This document shows positions 8,036 through 15,613 of a DNA stretch of 64,000 nucleotides, one piece after another (positions within the stretch are counted from its first letter, which is position 1; the number at the start of each line of letters is the position of its first letter). This stretch comes from Gammaproteobacteria bacterium (lineage in GTDB: Bacteria; Pseudomonadota; Gammaproteobacteria; Steroidobacterales; Foliamicaceae). Where the stretch lies: NCBI GenBank assembly GCA_026707445.1, contig JAPOWV010000011.1, positions 83,927 to 147,926 on the forward strand, written 5' to 3'. The translations under genes and the position numbers were made by a program. The notes below the pieces were generated by a model. That model saw nothing but the letters and a program-made list of their open reading frames with translations, ran no database searches and was not told where the DNA came from.

Positions 8036-8193
8036 TCGCCGGGTTTCTCGCCCGGTTCTTCCGGGAGTGTGTGAGCCACTGGCGGCACTGCCGTCAGAGC
8101 GGAACCAAGCTCCATGGATGGATGCTTGCCCTGGCGGGTCAAGCTGCAAGCAGTCATGCGTCTCCCGGAAGAACCGGGCGAGAAACCCGGCGA
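8036..8193. repeat. long intergenic inverted repeat, copy 1 (32-bp perfect arms)
   Basis: The arms 8036-8067 and 8162-8193 are exact reverse complements over 32 bp and enclose a 94-nt centre. The centre begins TGTGTGAGCC, contains GCGGAACCAAGC and CATGGATGG, and ends ATGCGT. A second element at 26089-26185 has the same layout and centre motifs but different arm sequence. It lies between the convergent ferredoxin and small helical-protein genes and could terminate both, but it has no T run on either side. No transposase or ORF is inside. Confidence 0.8.
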
Positions 8194-8218
8194 GCTCACG
8201 AAATTCCGGGAGTGCTAA

Positions 8219-8587
8219 CTAGAGTTTGCCTTCCTCGAACTGGCTGTGTACTTGCGCCACCGGCGGCATGGCGGCCACCGGGGTCTTTTCTTCCTTCTCG
8301 TTCTGGATCACCCGCATCACGCGTGCGATGTAGCGCTTGCGCGTTTCCTCCCGCTGGGCTTCGGCCTCCGCATCGGGCAGGAACTGATCGATGTCCTCGC
8401 GCTTGAACAGGCCGCCCGCCTCGATGAGGCGCTCAACGCTGTCCAGCCGGTCGCGCAGCACCGACACCTCGCCGATCAGCGACATCAGGATCCCCAGCAG
8501 CCGGTCGGTCGCCGGGTCGGAAAAGTAGCGCGGCCGTTTTCCCTTGGCCGTGCGGCGCAGGCGGGGCGCTTCCTCGCCTGCACTCAT
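8219..8587 (-). CDS. small helical protein S1, partner of methyltransferase 1 (unknown family)
   Basis: A 122-residue protein with a basic N-terminus (about 1-20), a predicted helical core and an Arg/Glu-rich C-terminal helix. I do not recognise a named family. Residues 39-66 align without gaps to residues 45-72 of the protein at 28805-29122 and 33-60 of the protein at 33033-33323. Seven positions are invariant: E, D-R, E, G-L and a final I, as in xE(6)...DR...E...GL...I. All three are next to a related class I methyltransferase. Here the ATG (8587) overlaps the methyltransferase stop by 4 bp (ATGA), so translation is coupled and a physical partnership is plausible. No catalytic motif, signal peptide or membrane segment is visible. 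Confidence 0.8.
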   Translation of the reverse strand: MSAGEEAPRLRRTAKGKRPRYFSDPATDRLLGILMSLIGEVSVLRDRLDSVERLIEAGGLFKREDIDQFLPDAEAEAQREETRKRYIARVMRVIQNEKEEKTPVAAMPPVAQVHSQFEEGKL

Positions 8588-9714
8588 GCGCGAATTCCTG
8601 CCAGCGACTTGAAGCTCATTTCGTCCCGGGAGTAGTTGCGCTGGGTAACGTCCAGGTTGGACTTCATGAGTTCCAGCCCCACCTCGTCCGCCGGCCAGCC
8701 GCCCTTGACCGCCTCGGCGACCAGGTCGATGTCGGTCATGCAGCGGGCGAAGGACTCGTTGTTGTTGTAACTCTCCCAATCGTGCATGAACTGGTCGAAC
8801 AGGGTGTCGCCGCGGGGGATGTCGAAGTGCAGCATGCGGCCGCCGCTGCGAAGCAGCCGGCGGGTCTCGGCGAAGATGCGCGGCAGGGCCTTCTTGGAAG
8901 TCTCGTGCAGCATGATGTGCGAAACGACCAGGTCGAAGCTGCCGTCCTCGTAGTCGGTGCATTCGGCGTTCTGCTGGCTGAAATGCACCGCAACGCCCAG
9001 CGACTCCGCCCGCGTGTGGGCGTATCTCAGCATGGGCGCGCCGACGTCGATGGCATGGACCTCCGCATCGGGGAACGCCTTGCCCCAGGGCAGGGTGCTA
9101 TTGCCGGCGCCGCAGCCCATGTCCAGGATGCGCTTCGGCTGGAAGTCCGGCCAGATGCTGTGCATGCCGTTGCACAGCATGTGACCGAGGAAATCCCCTT
9201 CCGGTCCCCAGGCTCCGGCCATGTACATCTGCAGGCCGGTCTCGTACAGGGCGCCGGCCGTGATGTCGTCGGGAACCTGGTCGGTGTGGTAGCCGCCCGG
9301 CTGGATGTGAATGTCGTGCACCGTGTGATAGCGAGGGATCTCGAGGTCCGGGTTCAGTTCGAGGCTGCCGCCGGCGCCGCCGCTGGTGGCCCGAAAGGCC
9401 TCGATCATGTCCGGCAGCTGCCGCTCGACCGTGTCCACCGTGGCGTCCCACATCATTTCCTGGCTGCGGCGGGTCATCGCGCTCCACAACTGGTAATACG
9501 GTTCCACCATCATCTTCTTGCGGATCTCGTCGCGGTGCTGCGGCGGACGCCCCGTCTCGTTTTCGATGGCCGGCTTGATCTTTTCCTCGTAGAGGGAGAA
9601 ATTGCCGGGCATGATCGTGCCGGAAAGGTGGGCCCGGAACGCGCGAACGAAGTCCATTCGGGCCGCTTCGTCGTGATTGGCGTCCGGGGTCAGGGCGTGA
9701 ACATTGCGAAACAT
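8584..9714 (-). CDS. class I SAM-dependent methyltransferase 1, long helical N-terminal domain
   Basis: A 376-residue protein. Residues 1-120 form a helical N-terminal domain with YQLWSAMTRRSQEMMW; residues 135-142 (IHIQPGGY) form a linker motif shared with the paralogues at 29193 and 33320. From about 193 there is a class I Rossmann methyltransferase: motif I ILDMGCGAGNS, acidic AIDVG, FDLVVSHIMLHE and LRSGGRMLHFD. It should transfer a methyl group from SAM to a small molecule; the substrate is unknown. It is the fourth gene of a minus-strand operon (CaiB, amidohydrolase, VOC, methyltransferase, S1) and overlaps S1 by 4 bp. The C-terminus has an extra loop with WESYNNNESF absent from the other two. 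Confidence 0.85.
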   Translation of the reverse strand: MFRNVHALTPDANHDEAARMDFVRAFRAHLSGTIMPGNFSLYEEKIKPAIENETGRPPQHRDEIRKKMMVEPYYQLWSAMTRRSQEMMWDATVDTVERQLPDMIEAFRATSGGAGGSLELNPDLEIPRYHTVHDIHIQPGGYHTDQVPDDITAGALYETGLQMYMAGAWGPEGDFLGHMLCNGMHSIWPDFQPKRILDMGCGAGNSTLPWGKAFPDAEVHAIDVGAPMLRYAHTRAESLGVAVHFSQQNAECTDYEDGSFDLVVSHIMLHETSKKALPRIFAETRRLLRSGGRMLHFDIPRGDTLFDQFMHDWESYNNNESFARCMTDIDLVAEAVKGGWPADEVGLELMKSNLDVTQRNYSRDEMSFKSLAGIRA

Positions 9715-9772
9715 CTGAAATGCCTCCCTCTCAAGGCGCTTGAATGGAGAATAGCACGAGTGCCCGGCTTGA

Positions 9773-10636
9773 CTAAGCGGGTGCGATGAGCTCCACCCAC
9801 TCGCCCACCGGACCGCGCCAGATGCCGGCCTCGCGGCCGTAGTAGGGCGCGCCCGTCTGGTCCTTGAGCCGGTGTTCTCCCAGCGAATCGGAAATGAAAC
9901 TGACCATGCTGATCGACGGCGGCAGCCAGCCGTCCCGCTGCGGTCGCGGCTCGGCGTTCTCCGGCATGCTGTCCAGTTCGATCAGGTTGCTTCCGGAAAG
10001 CGACATCGTGCTCAGCATGAAGCGGTGATCGTGGGGCAGGCCGTAGACCTGTCCCATTACCGTGATTCGCACCGGACGGGGTTCGCCGTAGGTCAGTCCG
10101 AAGCGTTCGCCCCAGGCGTCGCCGAGCATTTCAACCGAAGGCCCTCCGAGGATCACGATGAAGGTGCGGTCGACGAAATCCACCGCCTCGGGCACGTCGA
10201 ATTCCGTTCTCCGCTTGAACATGGTGAGATAAAGGAATTCCTTCGCCGGCCCCTGCACCTGCATGGCTCGGATGGCGTCCGTGATGGACAGGTCAGCGGG
10301 CGGCCCCAGGATATGGAAGGGCGTGCCCATCAGTTGCTTCTCCAGCGCGTCGGTGTCCTGGACCATCAGCTCGGCCGCGTTCCAGCCCCAGCATCGGTAG
10401 GCCGCATAGCCTTCCGTTTCCGGCTGTTCTACGAACCGGAAATGGAATCCGGTAGTGGTTGCCGGCGCCATGAGCAGGAACTGCGCGCCTTCCACCGCCT
10501 CGGCGCCCCAGAACTTCGCCAGTTCTCCGGAAATCCGTCCGCCGCCGGTCGGCCGGTAGCCCAGAAGTTCGTAGGCCTCTTCCATCGCGCCCAGGTCGGG
10601 CGCGGCAATGGTCACGCAACTGATCGGGCCAATCAT
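9773..10636 (-). CDS. vicinal oxygen chelate (glyoxalase/dioxygenase fold) protein
   Basis: A 287-residue protein starting MIGPISCVTIAAPDLGAMEE, the typical first strand and helix of a VOC domain, with a second VOC-like half from about residue 130. The length fits two fused beta-alpha-beta-beta-beta units. VOC proteins use a metal held by His/Glu for isomerisation, lyase or extradiol cleavage chemistry; the metal ligands cannot be fixed by eye here. It overlaps the amidohydrolase gene upstream by 4 bp and lies 58 bp before methyltransferase 1. Alternative roles are glyoxalase I-like lyase, ring-cleavage enzyme or binding protein. Confidence 0.75.
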   Translation of the reverse strand: MIGPISCVTIAAPDLGAMEEAYELLGYRPTGGGRISGELAKFWGAEAVEGAQFLLMAPATTTGFHFRFVEQPETEGYAAYRCWGWNAAELMVQDTDALEKQLMGTPFHILGPPADLSITDAIRAMQVQGPAKEFLYLTMFKRRTEFDVPEAVDFVDRTFIVILGGPSVEMLGDAWGERFGLTYGEPRPVRITVMGQVYGLPHDHRFMLSTMSLSGSNLIELDSMPENAEPRPQRDGWLPPSISMVSFISDSLGEHRLKDQTGAPYYGREAGIWRGPVGEWVELIAPA

Positions 10637-11256
10637 AGCGATGCCAGGTATCGGCGGGCGTCATCGATGCCGATGACCTCGCCGAATTTCTTGCTGATGT
10701 CGAACAGGTTCGCCTCGTGCGGCCGCTCGTCGCGGTCGCCGGTGGCCTCGCGCACGACGATCGGGATGTAGCCGTACTGCAGCGCGTCCACGGCCGAGGC
10801 GCGCACGCAGCCGCTGGTGGTGAGCCCGCAGATCAGCAGCGTGTCGACTCCCAGTGACGAGAGGGTGGCCGCCAGGTGGGTGCCGAAGAACGCGCTGGGG
10901 TATTTCTTGACGATCACCACCTCGCCTTCGGCCGGCTCCAGCCCTTCGCCGAATGCGCAATAGGGCGACCCCTTGACGAGGTTGGCCAGCGCCGGCACCT
11001 TGCGGTAGAACACGCCGCCCTCGACGCCGGCGGCGTCATATTCCACGCAGGTATGAAAAACCGGTATTCCGGCCTCGCGGCACTCGCCCAGCAGGTTCAC
11101 CGCCTGGGCCAGCTCTTCCTCCACGCCCGCGTAGAGCGAGCATTCGGGGTCCAGATAGGCCCGAACGAAGTCGATGATCAGCAGCGCGGGCCTGGCCCCG
11201 GGCTGGATCGAGCCGCCGAATCCGGCTTGGCTGTAGTCCTGGTCTAGTTCCACCAT
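10633..11256 (-). CDS. isochorismatase-family cysteine amidohydrolase (N-carbamoylsarcosine amidase-like)
   Basis: A 207-residue hydrolase with the family catalytic set: Asp29 in ALLIIDFVRAY, a Lys at 117-118 in VVIVKKYPSAFFGT, and Cys150 in CGLTTSGCVRASAVDA. The TTSGCVRA nucleophile block is shared by N-carbamoylsarcosine amidase, maleamate amidase and nicotinamidase-like enzymes, which hydrolyse amides through a cysteinyl intermediate. A HyuA/HyuB pair lies nearby, so an N-carbamoyl amino acid is a reasonable guess at substrate, but maleamate-like substrates are not excluded. It follows the CaiB gene by 5 bp and overlaps the VOC gene by 4 bp. Confidence 0.85.
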   Translation of the reverse strand: MVELDQDYSQAGFGGSIQPGARPALLIIDFVRAYLDPECSLYAGVEEELAQAVNLLGECREAGIPVFHTCVEYDAAGVEGGVFYRKVPALANLVKGSPYCAFGEGLEPAEGEVVIVKKYPSAFFGTHLAATLSSLGVDTLLICGLTTSGCVRASAVDALQYGYIPIVVREATGDRDERPHEANLFDISKKFGEVIGIDDARRYLASL

Positions 11257-11261
11257 AACGC

Positions 11262-12464
11262 TTAAATGATTCCTCGTTCTTTCAGTCCCGCGAGCCTGTC
11301 GTCATCGTAATCGAGCAGGCCCCGGTAGATTTCGTCGTTGTGCTGTCCGATCTGCGGCGCCGGGGTCCGTATCTTCCCGGGCGTGAGCGACAGCTTGGGC
11401 GCCACGTTCTGCATCTTCAGATCGCCGAACTTCGGATGCATGGTCGAAACAATTGCCTCGCGGGCCTTGAAATGCGCGTCTTCGAGCATTTCCGGCGCGC
11501 GGTAGATCTTGCCCGACGGCACGCCGCTCTCGTCCATGATCGCCTCCAGCTCGGCGGCGTCCTTGGTCGCGGTCCATTCCGCGATGAGTTCGTCGAGCTC
11601 CGTCTGCGTCTCGCCGCGCGCGGCGTGGCTCGAGTAGCGCGGGTCGTCGGCCAGTTCCGGCCGCCCCATGGCCGCGCTCAAGCGCCGGAACACGCTGTCC
11701 TGGTTGGCGGCAATCAGGATGTACGTTCCGTCGCGCGTGGGATAGACGTTCGAAGGCGCCACCCGCGGCAGAATGGAGCCGGTTCGCTCGCGGATATAGC
11801 CTGCCTGCTGGTATTCGGTGACGAGCGATTCCATCATGTTGAGCACCGCCTCGTAGATTGCGGAATCCACGATCTGCCCTTCGCCCGTGCGCTCGCGGTG
11901 ATGCAGCGCGGACAGGGCGCCGATGCAGGCAAAGGTGGCCGCAAGCTGGTCGCCTATGCTGATGCCCACGCGGCTCGGCGGGGTGGAGGGATCGCCGGCC
12001 ACGTAGCGGAGTCCGCCCATGGCCTCTCCGATCGCGCCGTAACCGGCGCGCGAGGAGTAGGGGCCGGTCTGCCCGTAGCCGGACACGCGGATCAGGATCA
12101 GCGCGGGATTGATGTCGTGCAGTTCCTCCCATGACAGGTTCCAGCGCTCCAGCGTGCCCGGCCGGAAGTTTTCCAGCAGGAAATCGGCCTTGGCGATCAG
12201 TTCCTTGAGGACGTCCTGACCCTCTTTCTCCCGCAGGTTCAGCGTGATCGCCTTCTTGTTCCGGGAAATCACCGGCCACCACAGCGACATTCCGTGGGCT
12301 TTCTCCTGGCCCCAGTCGCGCATCGGGTCCGGCCGGTCCGGCGCCTCCACCTTGATCACCTCGGCGCCGAAATCCGCCATCAGTTGTCCGCAGAACGGGC
12401 CTGCCAGCAGCGCCCCGAGTTCAATCAGCCTCAGATCGGCCAGCGGGCCGGTCTTGTCCGTCAT
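11262..12464 (-). CDS. CaiB/BaiF family (class III) CoA-transferase
   Basis: A 400-residue enzyme that moves CoA between carboxylic acids, starting MTDKTGPLADLRLIELGALL and carrying FCGQLMADFGAEVIKVE, the family N-terminal Rossmann part. RVGISIGDQLA is the region of the catalytic Asp seen in formyl-CoA transferase. The C-terminus has the normal family arrangement (GQHNDEIYRGLLDY). I chose ATG 12464 because AAGGGGAATCAAGGA precedes it and upstream extension is not homologous. It is the first gene of the minus-strand operon ending in methyltransferase 1 and S1, and diverges from the HMG-CoA lyase/Hyu operon, suggesting CoA activation of a shared substrate. Confidence 0.9.
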   Translation of the reverse strand: MTDKTGPLADLRLIELGALLAGPFCGQLMADFGAEVIKVEAPDRPDPMRDWGQEKAHGMSLWWPVISRNKKAITLNLREKEGQDVLKELIAKADFLLENFRPGTLERWNLSWEELHDINPALILIRVSGYGQTGPYSSRAGYGAIGEAMGGLRYVAGDPSTPPSRVGISIGDQLAATFACIGALSALHHRERTGEGQIVDSAIYEAVLNMMESLVTEYQQAGYIRERTGSILPRVAPSNVYPTRDGTYILIAANQDSVFRRLSAAMGRPELADDPRYSSHAARGETQTELDELIAEWTATKDAAELEAIMDESGVPSGKIYRAPEMLEDAHFKAREAIVSTMHPKFGDLKMQNVAPKLSLTPGKIRTPAPQIGQHNDEIYRGLLDYDDDRLAGLKERGII

Positions 12465-12539
12465 GTCCTTGATTCCCCTTATCGTGCGAAAAGCCCGACC
12501 CTGCTTGTTTCCAGGGCCGGGCCATGATGAAGTTTGAGC

Positions 12540-12557
12540 ATACATTGTATAGAATAC
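12540..12557. promoter_or_regulatory. overlapping palindromes in the CaiB / HMG-CoA lyase divergent promoter region
   Basis: In the 124-bp gap between the divergent operons, ATACATTGTAT (12540-12550) is a perfect odd palindrome and GTATAGAATAC (12547-12557) is a second, overlapping one. AT-rich palindromes of this size resemble GntR-type operators, which often sit between divergent catabolic operons. No regulator gene is adjacent and no clean -35/-10 pair could be assigned, so this is a weak call. Confidence 0.3.
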
Positions 12558-12588
12558 GCTGCCTTGGTTTGAGGGGGACGGCATTTCG

Positions 12589-13515
12589 ATGACTGCCAGC
12601 GCACGCCGCGTTTCGATTGTGGAAGTGGGTCCGCGGGACGGCCTGCAATCCGAGGAAGTGTTGCCGACCGAGGTCAAGCTGGAGTTCATTCGCCGCGCGG
12701 TGGACGCGGGGATACGCAAGGTGGAGGCGGTCAGTTTCGTCCACCCGAAGCGGGTTCCGCAGATGGCCGATGCCGAAGACGTGGTTCGCGGCGTGCCGAA
12801 GCGCGACGACCTGATCCTCATCGGCCTGATCCTGAACCAGCGCGGCTTCGAACGCGCCCGGGATTGCGGCATCGACGAAGTGGGCATGGTCGTGGTGTCC
12901 AGCGACACCTATAACCGGCGCAACCAGGGCGTCTCCAGCCTCGAATCCATCGAGGCCTGGCTCAAGATTGCGAAGGAAGCGAAGAAGGAAGGGATACGGG
13001 CCAATTGCATGGTTTCGTCGGCCTTCGGTTGCCCGTTCGAAGGTGAAGTGCCCCCGGAACGGGTAGTGGAATACGCCGAACGGGTCGCGGAGGGCGATCC
13101 GGTGGAACTGGGAATCGCCGATTCCATCGGAGTGGCCGTGCCCGCGCAGATCACGGACGTTCTCGGGCGTATTTCCGAACGTCTGCCCGGCGTGCCGATC
13201 CGGGTGCACCTGCACAATACGCGCAATACCGGGCTGGCCAATGCCCAGGCGGCGCTGGACGCCGGCGTGGCTTCCATCGACGCCAGCATCGGCGGAATAG
13301 GCGGCTGTCCCTTTGCGCCGCTCGCGACCGGCAACATTCCGACCGACGACCTGCTCTACCTTCTGTCGAGGTCGGGAGTGGAGACTGGCGTGTCGCTCAA
13401 GAAGATCATCGAAACCAGTGGCTGGCTGCGCGAGCAACTCGGCCACGGCGATTTGCCTGCGATGCTGCCGCGCGCGGGAATTTTCCCCGACGTGGCGATG
13501 GGCGCGCAGGCCTGA
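12589..13515 (+). CDS. hydroxymethylglutaryl-CoA lyase-like enzyme
   Basis: A 308-residue DRE-TIM lyase. VEVGPRDGLQSE at the start carries the catalytic Arg-Asp; HLHNTRNTG holds the metal-binding His pair; GGIGGCPFAPLATGNIPTDD is the HMG-CoA lyase signature with its active-site Cys. It cleaves HMG-CoA or a related 3-hydroxy-3-methyl acyl-CoA to acetyl-CoA and a ketone or keto acid. As first gene before hyuA/hyuB and divergent from a CoA-transferase, it may cleave a CoA ester made by that transferase rather than serve leucine breakdown. ATG at 12589 is the only good start. Confidence 0.88.
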   Translation: MTASARRVSIVEVGPRDGLQSEEVLPTEVKLEFIRRAVDAGIRKVEAVSFVHPKRVPQMADAEDVVRGVPKRDDLILIGLILNQRGFERARDCGIDEVGMVVVSSDTYNRRNQGVSSLESIEAWLKIAKEAKKEGIRANCMVSSAFGCPFEGEVPPERVVEYAERVAEGDPVELGIADSIGVAVPAQITDVLGRISERLPGVPIRVHLHNTRNTGLANAQAALDAGVASIDASIGGIGGCPFAPLATGNIPTDDLLYLLSRSGVETGVSLKKIIETSGWLREQLGHGDLPAMLPRAGIFPDVAMGAQA

Positions 13516-13541
13516 ACTGAAATACACACGGGAGAAATAGC

Positions 13542-15599
13542 ATGAGCTTTCGCTTGGGCGTGGATGTGGGCGGTACTTTTACCGACCTGCTCTTGGTTAA
13601 CGAGCAGTCGGGGGAGATGTACACCGCAAAAGTCCCCAGCACGCCGGAGGATTCGTCGATCGGCGTGTCCAACGGCATCGACCGGGTCTGTGGCGACGCG
13701 GACGTGGATCCCGGGGACATCACCCATGTCATGCACGGGACCACGGTGGCCACCAATACCATCCTTACGGGGACGGGCGCCAAGGTAGGGCTGGTGACCA
13801 CCAAGGGCTACCGGCAGGTGCTGCAGATTGCCCGTTCCTTCGTGCCGGGCGGCCTTGGGGGATGGGTGATCTACAACAAGAGCCTGCCGATCGCGCCGCT
13901 GGCGCTGACCATCGAAGCGGACGAGCGCGTCGGCGCCGACGGATCGGTCGTGCACGAACTCAACGTCGAGTCCCTGGAGGCGGAACTGCAGAAGCTTGCG
14001 GGGAAAGGCGTCGAAGCGCTGACCGTGTCGCTGATCAACTCCTTCGCCAACCCGGCGCACGAGCAGCAGGTTCGTGAGGTTGCCGAGGGCGTTCTTCCCG
14101 GCGTTCCGGTGTCGCTGTCATCGGAGGTCGTGCCGGAGATGCAGGAATACGAGCGCACGATAACCACGGTCGCCAATTCCTATGTACGCCCGAAGGTGGC
14201 CACTTACGTCCGCAATCTCGAGCAGCAGCTCAACGACACGATGAGCGGCGTGCAGCTCCACGTTCTGCGCTCCGACGGCGGCCTGGCCTCCGCGGACGCG
14301 GCCGAGGCCGTACCGGTCAACCTGCTGATGAGCGGCCCGGCAGGCGGCGTTTCCGGCGCCATCTGGATTGCCTCTCAGGCCGATCACAACAACCTGCTGA
14401 CGTTCGACATGGGCGGCACGTCCACGGACGTGGCGCTGGTGCAGGACGGTCAGGCGCAATTGAGGCGCGAGACCACGGTGGGGGACGTGACCGTGCGCGC
14501 TTCCTCGGTGGACGTGCGCACCGTGGGCGCCGGCGGCGGTTCCATCGCCCACGTTCCGGAGCTCACCGGCGCGCTGCGCGTCGGCCCGCAAAGCGCCGGC
14601 GCCGATCCGGGACCGGCGGCCTACGCCAAGGGCGGCGAGGAGCCCACGGTTACGGACGCCAACGTGGTGCTCGGCTACCTGCCCGCGGAGGTGCGCCTGG
14701 GCGGCGACATGAAGCTGGACCGCGGCGCGGCCGAAGCCGCCGTACAGAAGATCGCCGATGCCCTGGGCCTTTCGCTGATGGAGGCGGCATCCGGCATCGT
14801 AAGCCTGGTCAACGAGAACATGTATGGCGCCTTGCGCCTGGTATCGGTGGAGCAGGGCCACGACCCGCGCGAGTTCGCGCTGATCGCCTTCGGGGGCGCC
14901 GGGCCGCTGCACGCCAACGCGCTGGGCAGGCTCATGAGTTCCTGGCCGGTCATCATTCCGCCCGGTCCCGGCGTGTTGTGCGCCTACGGCGATGCGACCA
15001 CGCGGGTGCGCAACGAAGCCTCGCGAACCTTCATCCGGCGTTTCGGGCGCACCAACGCCGAAGAGGCGGCGGACATTTTCGCGGACCTTGCAGAGCAGGC
15101 CTCACAGGCACTGGACGAGGAGGGCATTCCGCGCAGTGACCAGACCCTGAGCTACCAGGCGGACATCCGCTACCACGGACAGGGTTTGCTGCTGACCGTC
15201 GATTTCGAACTGGATGATTTGAGGCAGCAGGGCCTGGATGTGATCGGAGACAGATTCGATCAGATGCATGAGCAACTTTTCACCTTCGCGCTTCCCGAAG
15301 ACAAGGAACTCGTCAACCTGCGCGCCGTATCCGAGGGCAAGCCCACGGTGGTGCGCGCATTGCGGGTCGCGGAAGGAGACGCAAGCCCGGCGGCCGCCGA
15401 AATGGTTTCGCACGAAATCTACGTCGATGGCGGCATGCAGCAGGCGATGCTGTATGACCGCTCCAAGCTCAAGGCCGGCAACGTAATAACCGGCCCGGCA
15501 ATCGTGCTGGAGATGGACTCGACCACGCTGATTCTCCCTGCTCATGAGGGGCAGGTGGACGAATACGGCAACATCCTGATTACGCCTTCAAATTCCTGA
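13542..15599 (+). CDS. hyuA: hydantoinase/oxoprolinase family protein, HyuA subunit
   Basis: A 685-residue ATP-dependent subunit. FRLGVDVGGTFTDLLLV at the N-terminus and LTFDMGGTSTDVALV near residue 290 are the two phosphate-binding motifs of the ASKHA-type fold; NLLMSGPAGGVSGA is also conserved. HyuA with HyuB makes N-methylhydantoinase, 5-oxoprolinase-like enzymes or acetone/acetophenone carboxylases. The product here is the standard N-methylhydantoinase A length. It lies 26 bp after the lyase gene and 14 bp before hyuB. Hydantoin-type ring opening and ketone carboxylation cannot be told apart by eye. Confidence 0.9.
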   Translation: MSFRLGVDVGGTFTDLLLVNEQSGEMYTAKVPSTPEDSSIGVSNGIDRVCGDADVDPGDITHVMHGTTVATNTILTGTGAKVGLVTTKGYRQVLQIARSFVPGGLGGWVIYNKSLPIAPLALTIEADERVGADGSVVHELNVESLEAELQKLAGKGVEALTVSLINSFANPAHEQQVREVAEGVLPGVPVSLSSEVVPEMQEYERTITTVANSYVRPKVATYVRNLEQQLNDTMSGVQLHVLRSDGGLASADAAEAVPVNLLMSGPAGGVSGAIWIASQADHNNLLTFDMGGTSTDVALVQDGQAQLRRETTVGDVTVRASSVDVRTVGAGGGSIAHVPELTGALRVGPQSAGADPGPAAYAKGGEEPTVTDANVVLGYLPAEVRLGGDMKLDRGAAEAAVQKIADALGLSLMEAASGIVSLVNENMYGALRLVSVEQGHDPREFALIAFGGAGPLHANALGRLMSSWPVIIPPGPGVLCAYGDATTRVRNEASRTFIRRFGRTNAEEAADIFADLAEQASQALDEEGIPRSDQTLSYQADIRYHGQGLLLTVDFELDDLRQQGLDVIGDRFDQMHEQLFTFALPEDKELVNLRAVSEGKPTVVRALRVAEGDASPAAAEMVSHEIYVDGGMQQAMLYDRSKLKAGNVITGPAIVLEMDSTTLILPAHEGQVDEYGNILITPSNS

Positions 15600-15613
15600 A
15601 CGGGAGTTAGACA

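Noticed and set aside
8068-8161. Possible tRNA or small ORF in the centre of the first inverted repeat
   Set aside because: No cloverleaf, T-loop or anticodon arm could be found and the centre has no start with a ribosome site.
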